A stretch of 17,484 nt of DNA. It comes from JADJPL01 sp964607915. GTDB lineage: Bacteria > Bacteroidota > Bacteroidia > Chitinophagales > Saprospiraceae. The stretch is from contig CAZSMU010000078.1 of assembly GCA_964607915.1 (NCBI GenBank), forward strand, positions 1 to 17,484, given 5' to 3'. A program made the translations under genes and the position numbers. Positions 7,701 to 17,484 of the stretch are shown piece after piece. The notes below the pieces were generated by a model. The model did not search any database. It had not been told where the DNA came from and was given only the letters and a program-made list of their open reading frames with translations. The first letter of the stretch is position 1, and each line of letters begins with the position of its first letter.

Positions 7701-8561
7701 TGGACGGATACCCCCGCTACGAACGAACTGGTAGCCAAGCTACTGCACAACTACAGCATCAAGGTGAACGAAGAAATCGGGCGTACGAAACGCGAAAAGT
7801 TCAACATCAGTATCGGAGACGAACTCCCCGCTGGCGTGCTCAAGTTGGCCAAGGTGTATATGGCCAAAAAACGCAAACTGAAAGTGGGCGATAAACTCGC
7901 CGGCCGACACGGGAACAAGGGCATCGTGTCCCGTATCGTGCGCATCGAAGATATGCCTTTCCTGGAAGACGGCACCCCCGTGGATATCGTGCTCAACCCC
8001 CTGGGCGTACCTTCCCGTATGAACCTGGGCCAGATCTTCGAGACCGTACTCGGTTGGGCAGGGGAGAAGATGGGCGTGAAGTTCGCTACTCCCATCTTCG
8101 ACGGAGCCAGCCAGGAGGAAATCGAAACCTGGATTCAGAAGGCCGCACTCCCTTCTCTGGGCCAAACCTACCTGCACGACGGCGAGACCGGCGACCGATT
8201 CCACCAGCAAGCTACCGTAGGGGTCATCTACATGCTCAAACTGTCGCACATGGTGGACGATAAGATGCACTCGCGTTCTATCGGCCCGTACTCGCTCATC
8301 ACCCAGCAGCCGCTGGGTGGTAAGGCACAGTTCGGGGGCCAGCGCTTCGGGGAAATGGAAGTGTGGGCACTCGAGGCCTTCGGCGCCGCCAATATCCTCC
8401 AGGAGCTGCTCACGATCAAGTCCGATGATATCAACGGGCGCGCCAAAGCATACGAAGCCATCGTCAAAGGAGATAACTTGCCGGAACCGAATATCCCGGA
8501 ATCCTTCAACGTATTGGTACATGAGCTTCGCGGCCTGGCCCTGGACGTCAAGTTTGAATAA
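4740..8561 (+). CDS. rpoB: DNA-directed RNA polymerase subunit beta
   Basis: The beta subunit forms one pincer and half of the active centre of RNA polymerase. The 1273-residue product is complete and typical of the phylum (E. coli has 1342). Landmarks: the N-terminal DYPDFLEIQLKSFQEFF, GERVIVSQLHRSPGV-like NGAERVIVSQLHRSPGV, and the rifampicin region GTSQLSQFLDQTNPLSEITHKRR. Others are ETPEGPNIGLI, the catalytic-loop NFEDAIVISERVV (E783, D784), GDKLAGRHGNKGIVSR with active-site lysines K1052 and K1060, and the C-terminal GGKAQFGGQRFGEMEVWALEA that meets beta'. The rifampicin contact residues D481, H491 and S496 (E. coli D516, H526, S531) are wild type, so there is no sequence sign of target-site resistance. 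The ATG at 4740 is chosen over the internal M12 because residues before M12 are the usual variable start. rpoC follows after 21 bases, implying one transcript. Confidence 0.99.
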   Translation: MTSNGKVLSAEMQRISFGKTKFASDYPDFLEIQLKSFQEFFQLETTPENRINEGLYKVFQENFPIMDARNIFVLEFLDYFIDPPRYTIDECMQRGLTYSVPLKAKLRLSCNDEEHVDFQTIVQDVFLGNIPYMTPKGTFVINGAERVIVSQLHRSPGVFFGQSVHPNGTKIYSARVIPFKGAWMEFATDINTVMYAYIDRKKKFPVTTLLRAIGYDTDKAILNIFDLADEIAANRDNLENAIGRKLAARVLRSWLEDFVDEDTGEVVTIERNEIILERDVVLDEENIELILESGTDVVVLQKEGIELDYSIIYNTLQKDTTNTEMDAVRYIYKQLRGADAPDDDTARGIIEKLFFSDKRYNLGEVGRYKINRKLELNSSEDTLVLTKEDIISIVKYLVSLMNQKADIDDIDHLSNRRVRTVGEQLFAQFGVGLARMARTIRERMNVRDNEVFTPVDLINARTLSSVINSFFGTSQLSQFLDQTNPLSEITHKRRISALGPGGLSRERAGFEVRDVHYSHYGRLCTIETPEGPNIGLISTLCVHAKINKMGFLETPYRKVLDGVVVKDGGPLYLSAEGEDEYKIAQANAPLDNDGRFLDDKIKCRDSGEFPVLSPPEIEYMDVAPNQIVGVSASMIPFLENDDANRALMGSNMQRQAVPLLKPRSPIVGTGLEGKVARDSRMLFNAEGNGVVEYVDANRIEVRYDRTDDEQLVSFEDSLKVYDLIKFRRTNQGTCINLRPIVRKGDRVEKGQILCDGYATDNGELALGQNMKVAFMPWKGYNFEDAIVISERVVREDVFTSVHIEHFELDVRDTKLGEEELTNDIPNVSEEATKDLDENGIIRVGAWVKEGDILIGKITPKGESDPTPEEKLLRAIFGDKAGDVKDASLKAPPSINGVIIDKQLFSRAKKDKVQKTQEKDQITRLDDQHKIELNELLTKLVDKLMLLLKDKASNGVKTVYGEMVVQKGSKFTPDVLRDVEYTSVDYSNWTDTPATNELVAKLLHNYSIKVNEEIGRTKREKFNISIGDELPAGVLKLAKVYMAKKRKLKVGDKLAGRHGNKGIVSRIVRIEDMPFLEDGTPVDIVLNPLGVPSRMNLGQIFETVLGWAGEKMGVKFATPIFDGASQEEIETWIQKAALPSLGQTYLHDGETGDRFHQQATVGVIYMLKLSHMVDDKMHSRSIGPYSLITQQPLGGKAQFGGQRFGEMEVWALEAFGAANILQELLTIKSDDINGRAKAYEAIVKGDNLPEPNIPESFNVLVHELRGLALDVKFE

Positions 8562-8582
8562 CCGCTTTAAACATCGCACAAT

Positions 8583-12908
<4,326 letters not shown>

Positions 12909-12921
12909 CCCGGGTGGCTGA

Positions 12922-12977
12922 TCAGACTAATGGTTAAGGGGCGGCAAGGAAGTAAAAACCTTTTCGCCCCTTATTAG
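12922..12977 (+). repeat. Copy 1 of a terminator-like dispersed element
   Basis: This segment shares an ordered series of blocks with 17421-17484: TCAGAC, TGGTT, AAGGGG, CGGC, AGGA, an A5 run, CCTTTT and CCCCT, separated by small indels. Both copies lie 3-13 bases after a stop codon in the same orientation and both fold into a hairpin. The resemblance extends past the stem into the 5' flank and loop, so it is unlikely to be chance alone. The family identity is unknown to me; it could be a small repeat family used as terminators. Confidence 0.6.
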
Positions 12978-12981
12978 TTTT
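12935..12981 (+). terminator. Terminator hairpin after rpoC
   Basis: TAAGGGGCG (12935-12943) pairs perfectly with CGCCCCTTA (12965-12973). A 2x2 internal loop leads to an inner AAGG/CCTT helix (12946-12949/12959-12962) around an A-rich loop. Downstream bases TTAGTTTT provide a moderate T-tract. It lies 26 bases after the rpoC stop and should separate the polymerase operon from katG. Bases 12978-13013 before katG are A/T-rich, and no convincing TTTG/TAnnTTTG promoter pair was seen there. Confidence 0.8.
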
Positions 12982-13013
12982 CCTCGAAATAAACCTTTTT
13001 AAAAAACGGAAAC

Positions 13014-15206
13014 ATGGATAGCAACCAAAGCAAGTGCCCTTTTTCTAACGGCGTGTTGAAAAAGGTGGCCGGAGGGGGTACCTCCAACCGGGACTGGTGG
13101 CCCAATCAACTGAAATTAAATATTTTACGCCAAAATTCTTCCCTGGCAGACCCGATGGGGGAGGAGTTCAACTACGCAGAAGCGTTCCAGTCGCTGGACC
13201 TGGAAGCCGTCAAGAAAGATATTTTTGAGCTGATGACCAGCTCCCAGGACTGGTGGCCGGCAGATTACGGCCACTACGGGCCTTTCTTTATCCGCATGGC
13301 CTGGCACAGCGCCGGTACGTACCGTATCGCCGATGGCCGCGGGGGAGCAGGTTCCGGTACACAGCGCTTCGCCCCGCTGAATAGTTGGCCGGATAACGCC
13401 AACCTCGACAAAGCTCGCCTGCTGCTCTGGCCCATCAAGAAAAAATACGGCAAAAAGATTTCCTGGGCCGACCTCATGGTCCTCGCCGGCAACTGCGCCA
13501 TGGAATCCATGGGTTTCAAAACCTTCGGCTTCGGGGGCGGACGCGAGGACGTGTGGCAACCGGAAGAGGATATCTACTGGGGCTCGGAATCCGAGTGGCT
13601 CGGCGATAAGCGCTACAGCGGCGATCGCGAACTCGAAAATCCCCTGGCCGCCGTTCAGATGGGCCTCATCTACGTCAACCCGGAAGGCCCGAACGGCAAC
13701 CCCGACCCTCTGGCCGCCGCCCGCGATATCCGCGAGACGTTCGGCCGTATGGCTATGAACGATGAGGAAACCGTGGCCTTGATAGCCGGTGGGCATACGT
13801 TCGGCAAGACACACGGTGCCGCCGATCCAGGTAAATACGTAGGTAGGGAACCTGCCGGTGCCGGTATTGAGGAACAGAGCCTTGGATGGAAAAATACGTA
13901 CGGCAGCGGTAACGCAGAGTACACCATCACCAGCGGTCTGGAAGGCGCATGGACCACTACCCCTACACAGTGGAGCAACAACTACTTCGAAAACCTGTTC
14001 GGCTATGAGTGGGAACTGACTAAAAGCCCCGCCGGTGCCCACCAATGGAAACCTAAAGGGGATGCAGGAGCCGGCTCTGTGCCAGATGCACACAATCCCG
14101 CCGTGCGCCATGCCCCGATGATGCTCACCACCGACCTCGCTCTGCGCGTGGATCCGGCTTACGAAAAAATCTCCCGCCGCTTCTACGAAAACCCGGACGA
14201 ATTTGCCGATGCCTTTGCACGGGCATGGTTCAAACTCACGCACCGCGATATGGGACCCCGCGCCCGCTATCTCGGCCCGGAAGTCCCCGCTGAAGAGCTG
14301 ATCTGGCAAGACCCTGTGCCCGCCGTAGCGCATCCATTGATCGGCGAACAGGATATCGCCGCCTTGAAAGCAGCTATACTCGCCTCGGGACTGTCCGTCT
14401 CCCAATTAGTTGTTACGGCATGGGCCTCCGCTTCTACCTTCCGTGGCTCCGACAAGCGCGGGGGCGCCAACGGTGCCCGTATCCGGCTCGCTCCGCAAAA
14501 GTACTGGGCCGCCAATAACCCGGCGCAGTTGTCCAAGGTGCTGGATGTCCTGGAAGGCATCCAGAAAACGTTCAACAGTGCGCAGGCAGGCGGCAAACAG
14601 GTGTCAATGGCCGACCTTATCGTATTGGGGGGCTGCGCAGCTATCGAGAAGGCGGCAAAAGATGCCGGCCATGAGATAAAGGTGCCGTTCAGCCCTGGCC
14701 GTACGGATGCCTCCCAGGCACAGACCGACGTAGAATCCTTTGCTGTGCTCGAACCGCTCGCAGATGGGTTCCGCAACTATACCAAGTCCAAATATGCCGT
14801 ATCGGCAGAGGAAATGCTGGTGGACAAAGCGCAGTTGCTCACCCTTACCGCACCTGAAATGACGGTGCTGGTAGGCGGGATGCGCGCACTGAACGCCAAT
14901 TTCGATCATTCCTCACACGGCGTGTTCACGCATCGGCCAGGGGTGCTGACAAATGATTTCTTTGTCAACCTGCTCGATTTCGGTACGAAATGGAGTGCGA
15001 CGTCCGATGCTCAGGACCTGTTCGAAGGCCGTAGCCGCAGCACCGATGAGGTCTTGTGGTCGGGAACCCGCGTGGACCTGATCTTCGGTTCCAATTCAGA
15101 ACTCCGCGCCCTCGCAGAAGTGTACGCCTGCGACGACGCCCGCGAAAAGTTCGTTCGGGACTTCGTGGCGGCATGGGATAAAGTGATGAACCTCGACCGC
15201 TTCTAG
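13014..15206 (+). CDS. katG: Catalase-peroxidase KatG
   Basis: KatG is a bifunctional haem enzyme that breaks down hydrogen peroxide (catalase) and oxidises organic donors (peroxidase), normally in the cytoplasm. The 730-residue product has the two-domain duplication of the family. In the N-terminal catalytic half the distal residues are R94, W97 and H98 (RMAWHSAGTYR); W97, Y220 and M246 form the Met-Tyr-Trp adduct needed for catalase activity. The proximal haem ligand is H261 (GGHTFGKTHG), with W313 and D374 completing the proximal triad. The C-terminal half (from about residue 430) is the haem-free repeat (VVTAWASASTFRGSDKRGGANGARIRLAPQ). There is no signal peptide; the start MDSNQSKCPF is normal. 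It stands alone behind the rpoC terminator, with no OxyR- or Fur-type regulator nearby. Confidence 0.99.
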   Translation: MDSNQSKCPFSNGVLKKVAGGGTSNRDWWPNQLKLNILRQNSSLADPMGEEFNYAEAFQSLDLEAVKKDIFELMTSSQDWWPADYGHYGPFFIRMAWHSAGTYRIADGRGGAGSGTQRFAPLNSWPDNANLDKARLLLWPIKKKYGKKISWADLMVLAGNCAMESMGFKTFGFGGGREDVWQPEEDIYWGSESEWLGDKRYSGDRELENPLAAVQMGLIYVNPEGPNGNPDPLAAARDIRETFGRMAMNDEETVALIAGGHTFGKTHGAADPGKYVGREPAGAGIEEQSLGWKNTYGSGNAEYTITSGLEGAWTTTPTQWSNNYFENLFGYEWELTKSPAGAHQWKPKGDAGAGSVPDAHNPAVRHAPMMLTTDLALRVDPAYEKISRRFYENPDEFADAFARAWFKLTHRDMGPRARYLGPEVPAEELIWQDPVPAVAHPLIGEQDIAALKAAILASGLSVSQLVVTAWASASTFRGSDKRGGANGARIRLAPQKYWAANNPAQLSKVLDVLEGIQKTFNSAQAGGKQVSMADLIVLGGCAAIEKAAKDAGHEIKVPFSPGRTDASQAQTDVESFAVLEPLADGFRNYTKSKYAVSAEEMLVDKAQLLTLTAPEMTVLVGGMRALNANFDHSSHGVFTHRPGVLTNDFFVNLLDFGTKWSATSDAQDLFEGRSRSTDEVLWSGTRVDLIFGSNSELRALAEVYACDDAREKFVRDFVAAWDKVMNLDRF

Positions 15207-15227
15207 AGCGAGGGGAGAGGTTTCAAA

Positions 15228-15262
15228 AAGTTGGGCCGCCCACATATTGGGTGGCCCAACTT
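15228..15262. terminator. Bidirectional terminator between convergent katG and Kazal gene
   Basis: AAGTTGGGCCGCCCA (15228-15242) pairs with TGGGTGGCCCAACTT (15248-15262), a 15-bp stem with one G-T wobble and a 5-nt loop. On the - strand the stem runs directly into TTTTTGAAA, a canonical intrinsic terminator for the small gene ending at 15298. On the + strand the T-tract is weaker (TTCTT), but the same stem likely ends katG transcripts as well. It begins 22 bases after the katG stop. Confidence 0.88.
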
Positions 15263-15297
15263 CTTAAAACATAAAAGAACTACCCTGTAAGGCAGGA

Positions 15298-15504
15298 CTA
15301 CTTGCAAGGTCCTTTCGTATAATCGCTTATCCCGGCGCAGTTCGCCTCGCAGGAGTTGCCATAGGTAACTTCATTACAACCACATACCGGGTCGTAGAGG
15401 GCGATGCAGGCGCAATCCTCCTTTTTCTTTTCTACGCAGTCTTTCTCGCAACTGCAAAGGAACCCGCTGAGCAATAGAAAGAGAAACCAACTGTTCTTTT
15501 TCAT
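15298..15504 (-). CDS. Small Kazal-domain lipoprotein, putative protease inhibitor
   Basis: The 68-residue product has a basic N terminus and hydrophobic core (MKKN then WFLFLLLSGFL), ending in a plausible lipobox LCSC with lipidated C19, so it should be exported and membrane-anchored. The mature part matches a Kazal serine-protease-inhibitor domain: C33-x7-C41-x10-C52-x3-C56-x10-C67, with the hallmark YDPVCG and TYGNSC segments and C31 or C23 as the first cysteine. An extra C43 raises the non-lipidated cysteines to eight, enough for four disulfides. By analogy with classical Kazal inhibitors the P1 residue would be A35, which would favour elastase-like targets (inference). It converges on katG and diverges from the GH9 gene. 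Inhibitor activity is not proven; many bacterial Kazal-like domains are uncharacterised. Confidence 0.85.
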   Translation of the reverse strand: MKKNSWFLFLLLSGFLCSCEKDCVEKKKEDCACIALYDPVCGCNEVTYGNSCEANCAGISDYTKGPCK

Positions 15505-15575
15505 ATAAATGGTTTTTGGTTATGGCATGCCGGGCTTACCGGGGGCGGCAGATGTAGCCCGCCATACGCCTGCCA

Positions 15576-15583
15576 CAAAAATA
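15576..15583 (-). promoter_or_regulatory. Candidate -7 promoter element of the Kazal gene
   Basis: Read on the - strand, 15583-15576 is TATTTTTG, an exact match to the Bacteroidota TAnnTTTG -7 element. It lies 72 bases ahead of the ATG at 15504, giving a leader of roughly 65 nt. The upstream -33 region has TCTG about 21 bases away, a 3-of-4 match to TTTG, so the pair is plausible but imperfect. On the + strand TATCTTTC at 15640-15647 is a weaker -7-like match that could serve the divergent GH9 gene. The rest of the 161-base divergent spacer shows nothing clear. Confidence 0.45.
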
Positions 15584-15665
15584 GGGGAAAAAGCAGTGGC
15601 ATGCCAGAAAAAGGATAGAGGGTTCAGCTGTCCTTTTCGTATCTTTCTGCCTCAAACAGCAGCAC

Positions 15666-17417
15666 ATGAAAAACGCCGTACTCTTCCTGCCCTTTATGCT
15701 GCCCGCAATGCTCTGGGGCCAGCACCACTCCGAAGCCATCCACCTGAACCAACTGGGGTTTTATCCCGATGCGCCGAAGGTAGCCATCGTCAGCGCTGCG
15801 GGCGATGCCCGGGATTTTTTCATCACTTCTACCCATCTCAGGGATACCCTCTACCGAGGGGTGTTGTCGGATACCATCCACTCTCAGCACGCATCTCTCG
15901 TCACGCGCAAAGCGGATTTTTCTTCTTTCACCCAAACAGGGGCCTTCGTGTTGGCCGTACCCGGACAAGGGCTTTCGCCGGTGTTCAGGATTGGGGATAA
16001 CCTGCTTTCCGAGGTTGGCAAAGCCTGCCTGAAAGGCTTTTATTACCAACGCTCATCAACGCCTCTGCTGCACGCCCATGCGGGTAAATGGCAACGCTCG
16101 GCAGGCCACCCGGATACCGAAGTGCAGGTACATCCGTCTGCCGCCTCTAAAGAGCGCCCCGCAGGAACCCGGATCCCCAGCCCCGGAGGATGGTACGATG
16201 CGGGGGACTACAACAAATACATCGTCAACTCGGGCATCACCATGAATACCCTGCTTACGGCCTATGCCCATTACCCAGGGTACTTTTCCACCCTGGAAAC
16301 CAACATTCCCGAATCCGGCAACGGCGCCCCGGACATCCTGGATGAGGCCGTCTATAACCTCCGCTGGATGCTCACCATGCAAGATCCCGCCGACGGCGGG
16401 GTGTACCACAAATGTACGAATGCCGCTTTCGACGGGATGCTGATGCCGGGCGTAGGCCGCGAACCCCGCTATGTCGTGCAGAAAAGCACGGCAGCCGCAC
16501 TCGACTTCGTGGCCGTAATGGCTCAGGCTGCATCGGTGCTGGCTCCTCTGGGCCGCCACTGGCCCGGACTGGCCGATAGCTGCCGCGCAGCGGCCCTGAA
16601 AGGCTGGGATTGGGCACTGAAAAACCCGGCCATCCTCTATGAACAAGATAAACTCAATCAAATCTTCAAGCCCGAACTCTCTACCGGTACCTATGGCGAC
16701 GGTACTATTGCCGATGAATGGCTGTGGGCTTCCGCGGAAATGTTCCGCATGACGTCCGATGTGCAATACCTGAAACTCCTTAAAAACGTGAAGGATATAC
16801 CCTTGACGCTCCCTACCTGGAACCAGCCGGGACTGCTCGCGTGCTACGCCCTCCTCGACATGAGAGGGGAATTCCCCGCCGACTATCAGGAAGAGTGGAT
16901 GTTTATGCGCAGCACCCTCCTCCGCATGGCCGACGCGTACGTGAAGTACCAGGCGATCAGCGCTTTTTCAGCGCCTATGGGCCAATCCGTCGGCGATTTT
17001 GTGTGGGGAAGCAATTCCAATGCCGCCAACCAAGGCATCCTCTTGCTGTATGCCTATCGGCTGACCGGAAAGGAAGTGTACCGGGAGGCGGCATTGGCGA
17101 ATGCAGACTATTTGCTGGGAAGGAATGCGACCGGCTACTGCTTCGTCACCGGCTTTGGCAGCAAATCCCCGATGCGCCCGCACCACCGGCAGTCGGTGGC
17201 CGATGGCATCACAGAACCCGTTCCGGGACTGCTGGTGGGCGGCCCTAACCCCTTCCGGCAAGATCAGTGCAGCACCTATACTCACATAGAACGGGAAACA
17301 GCGTACACCGACGACGATTGTTCCTATGCCAGTAATGAAATCGCCATAAACTGGAATGCACCGGCTGTTTTTCTCTTCAATGCCCTGGAAGCAATCCGGC
17401 TGCCGGCAAAGAAATAG
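15666..17417 (+). CDS. Secreted glycoside hydrolase family 9 (endoglucanase-like)
   Basis: GH9 enzymes cleave beta-1,4-glucans such as cellulose, or related beta-glucans, by an inverting mechanism. The 583-residue product starts with a signal peptide (MKNAVLFLPFMLPAMLWGQ, cleavage near residue 19). An N-terminal Ig-like CelD_N domain follows (about 22-105, beginning IHLNQLGFYPDAPKVAIVS), then the (alpha/alpha)6 catalytic domain (about 115-575). GGWYDAGDYNKY holds the catalytic-base aspartates D178 and D181. The histidine signature is FGSKSPMRPHHRQS (H506, H507, R508), and the second signature YTDDDCSYASNEIAINWNA fits the GH9 pattern exactly, with catalytic acid E558. No carbohydrate-binding module and no C-terminal type IX secretion domain are present, so a periplasmic or simply exported location is likely. 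Exact substrate is unknown; some GH9 members act on oligosaccharides. No SusC/SusD or other hydrolase genes are in view. Confidence 0.95.
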   Translation: MKNAVLFLPFMLPAMLWGQHHSEAIHLNQLGFYPDAPKVAIVSAAGDARDFFITSTHLRDTLYRGVLSDTIHSQHASLVTRKADFSSFTQTGAFVLAVPGQGLSPVFRIGDNLLSEVGKACLKGFYYQRSSTPLLHAHAGKWQRSAGHPDTEVQVHPSAASKERPAGTRIPSPGGWYDAGDYNKYIVNSGITMNTLLTAYAHYPGYFSTLETNIPESGNGAPDILDEAVYNLRWMLTMQDPADGGVYHKCTNAAFDGMLMPGVGREPRYVVQKSTAAALDFVAVMAQAASVLAPLGRHWPGLADSCRAAALKGWDWALKNPAILYEQDKLNQIFKPELSTGTYGDGTIADEWLWASAEMFRMTSDVQYLKLLKNVKDIPLTLPTWNQPGLLACYALLDMRGEFPADYQEEWMFMRSTLLRMADAYVKYQAISAFSAPMGQSVGDFVWGSNSNAANQGILLLYAYRLTGKEVYREAALANADYLLGRNATGYCFVTGFGSKSPMRPHHRQSVADGITEPVPGLLVGGPNPFRQDQCSTYTHIERETAYTDDDCSYASNEIAINWNAPAVFLFNALEAIRLPAKK

Positions 17418-17420
17418 AGG

Positions 17421-17484
17421 TCAGACGTTAGACTGGTTGCAAGGGGTCGGCGAGGAGGGAAAAAAGTGCCTTTTTGACCCCTCG
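17421..17484 (+). repeat. Copy 2 of the terminator-like element (window edge)
   Basis: This copy starts three bases after the GH9 stop codon and repeats the block order of copy 1: TCAGAC 17421-17426, TGGTT 17434-17438, AAGGGG 17441-17446, CGGC 17448-17451, AGGA 17453-17456, an A6 run, CCTTTTT 17469-17475, CCCCT 17478-17482. AGGGGTC (17442-17448) pairs with GACCCCT (17476-17482), and an inner A5/T5 helix closes a short loop, so it can act as a terminator for the GH9 gene. Its 3' end may lie beyond the window. Confidence 0.65.

Noticed and set aside
15509..16000. 163-codon + strand frame overlapping the GH9 start
   Set aside because: It is out of frame with the clear signal peptide and CelD_N domain of the GH9 gene and has no recognisable domain.
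12909..17484. Mobile element, prophage or defence island in the accessory part
   Set aside because: No transposase, integrase, long terminal inverted repeats, CRISPR repeats or toxin-antitoxin-like genes were seen; base composition looks similar to the core region by eye.

Overview
The window is a chromosomal segment from a member of the Bacteroidota, probably an environmental, moderately GC-rich lineage such as a Saprospiria/Lewinella-like group (family is inference). Support for the phylum: no convincing Shine-Dalgarno sequences; A-rich stretches instead ahead of several starts (rplK, rplL, katG); matches to the Bacteroidota -7 promoter element TAnnTTTG; and the tuf, tRNA-Trp, secE, nusG, rplKAJL, rpoBC order.

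Positions 1-12908 hold the core translation/transcription cluster, all on the + strand. It runs from the 3' part of tuf (EF-Tu), through tRNA-Trp(CCA), secE (Sec translocase), nusG (elongation factor), rplK, rplA, rplJ and rplL (L11, L1, L10, L7/L12), to rpoB and rpoC (RNA polymerase beta and beta'). All genes look intact and ordinary. The informative parts are the intercistronic gaps: an 11-bp perfect stem (19 bp with defects) between tuf and the tRNA; mutually exclusive helices between nusG and rplK; a -7-like box between rplJ and rplL; and a 231-bp rplL-rpoB spacer with three hairpins, including a perfect 14-bp stem with a four-base loop. This spacer sits where E. coli has its rplL-rpoB attenuator and RNase III site.

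Positions 12909-17484 are accessory. katG (catalase-peroxidase with all catalytic residues) is followed by a near-perfect hairpin shared with a convergent small gene on the - strand, which encodes a cysteine-rich Kazal-domain lipoprotein. Divergent from that is a secreted GH9 glycoside hydrolase with an N-terminal Ig-like domain. A roughly 50-60-bp terminator-like element follows rpoC, and a clearly related copy follows the GH9 gene, cut by the window end. This looks like a small dispersed repeat family and is the most unusual signal here.

I found no CRISPR array, mobile element, phage gene or defence system, and no evidence for an entirely new multi-gene system. The items worth follow-up are the duplicated terminator-like element, the structured rpl/rpo spacers and the Kazal lipoprotein.
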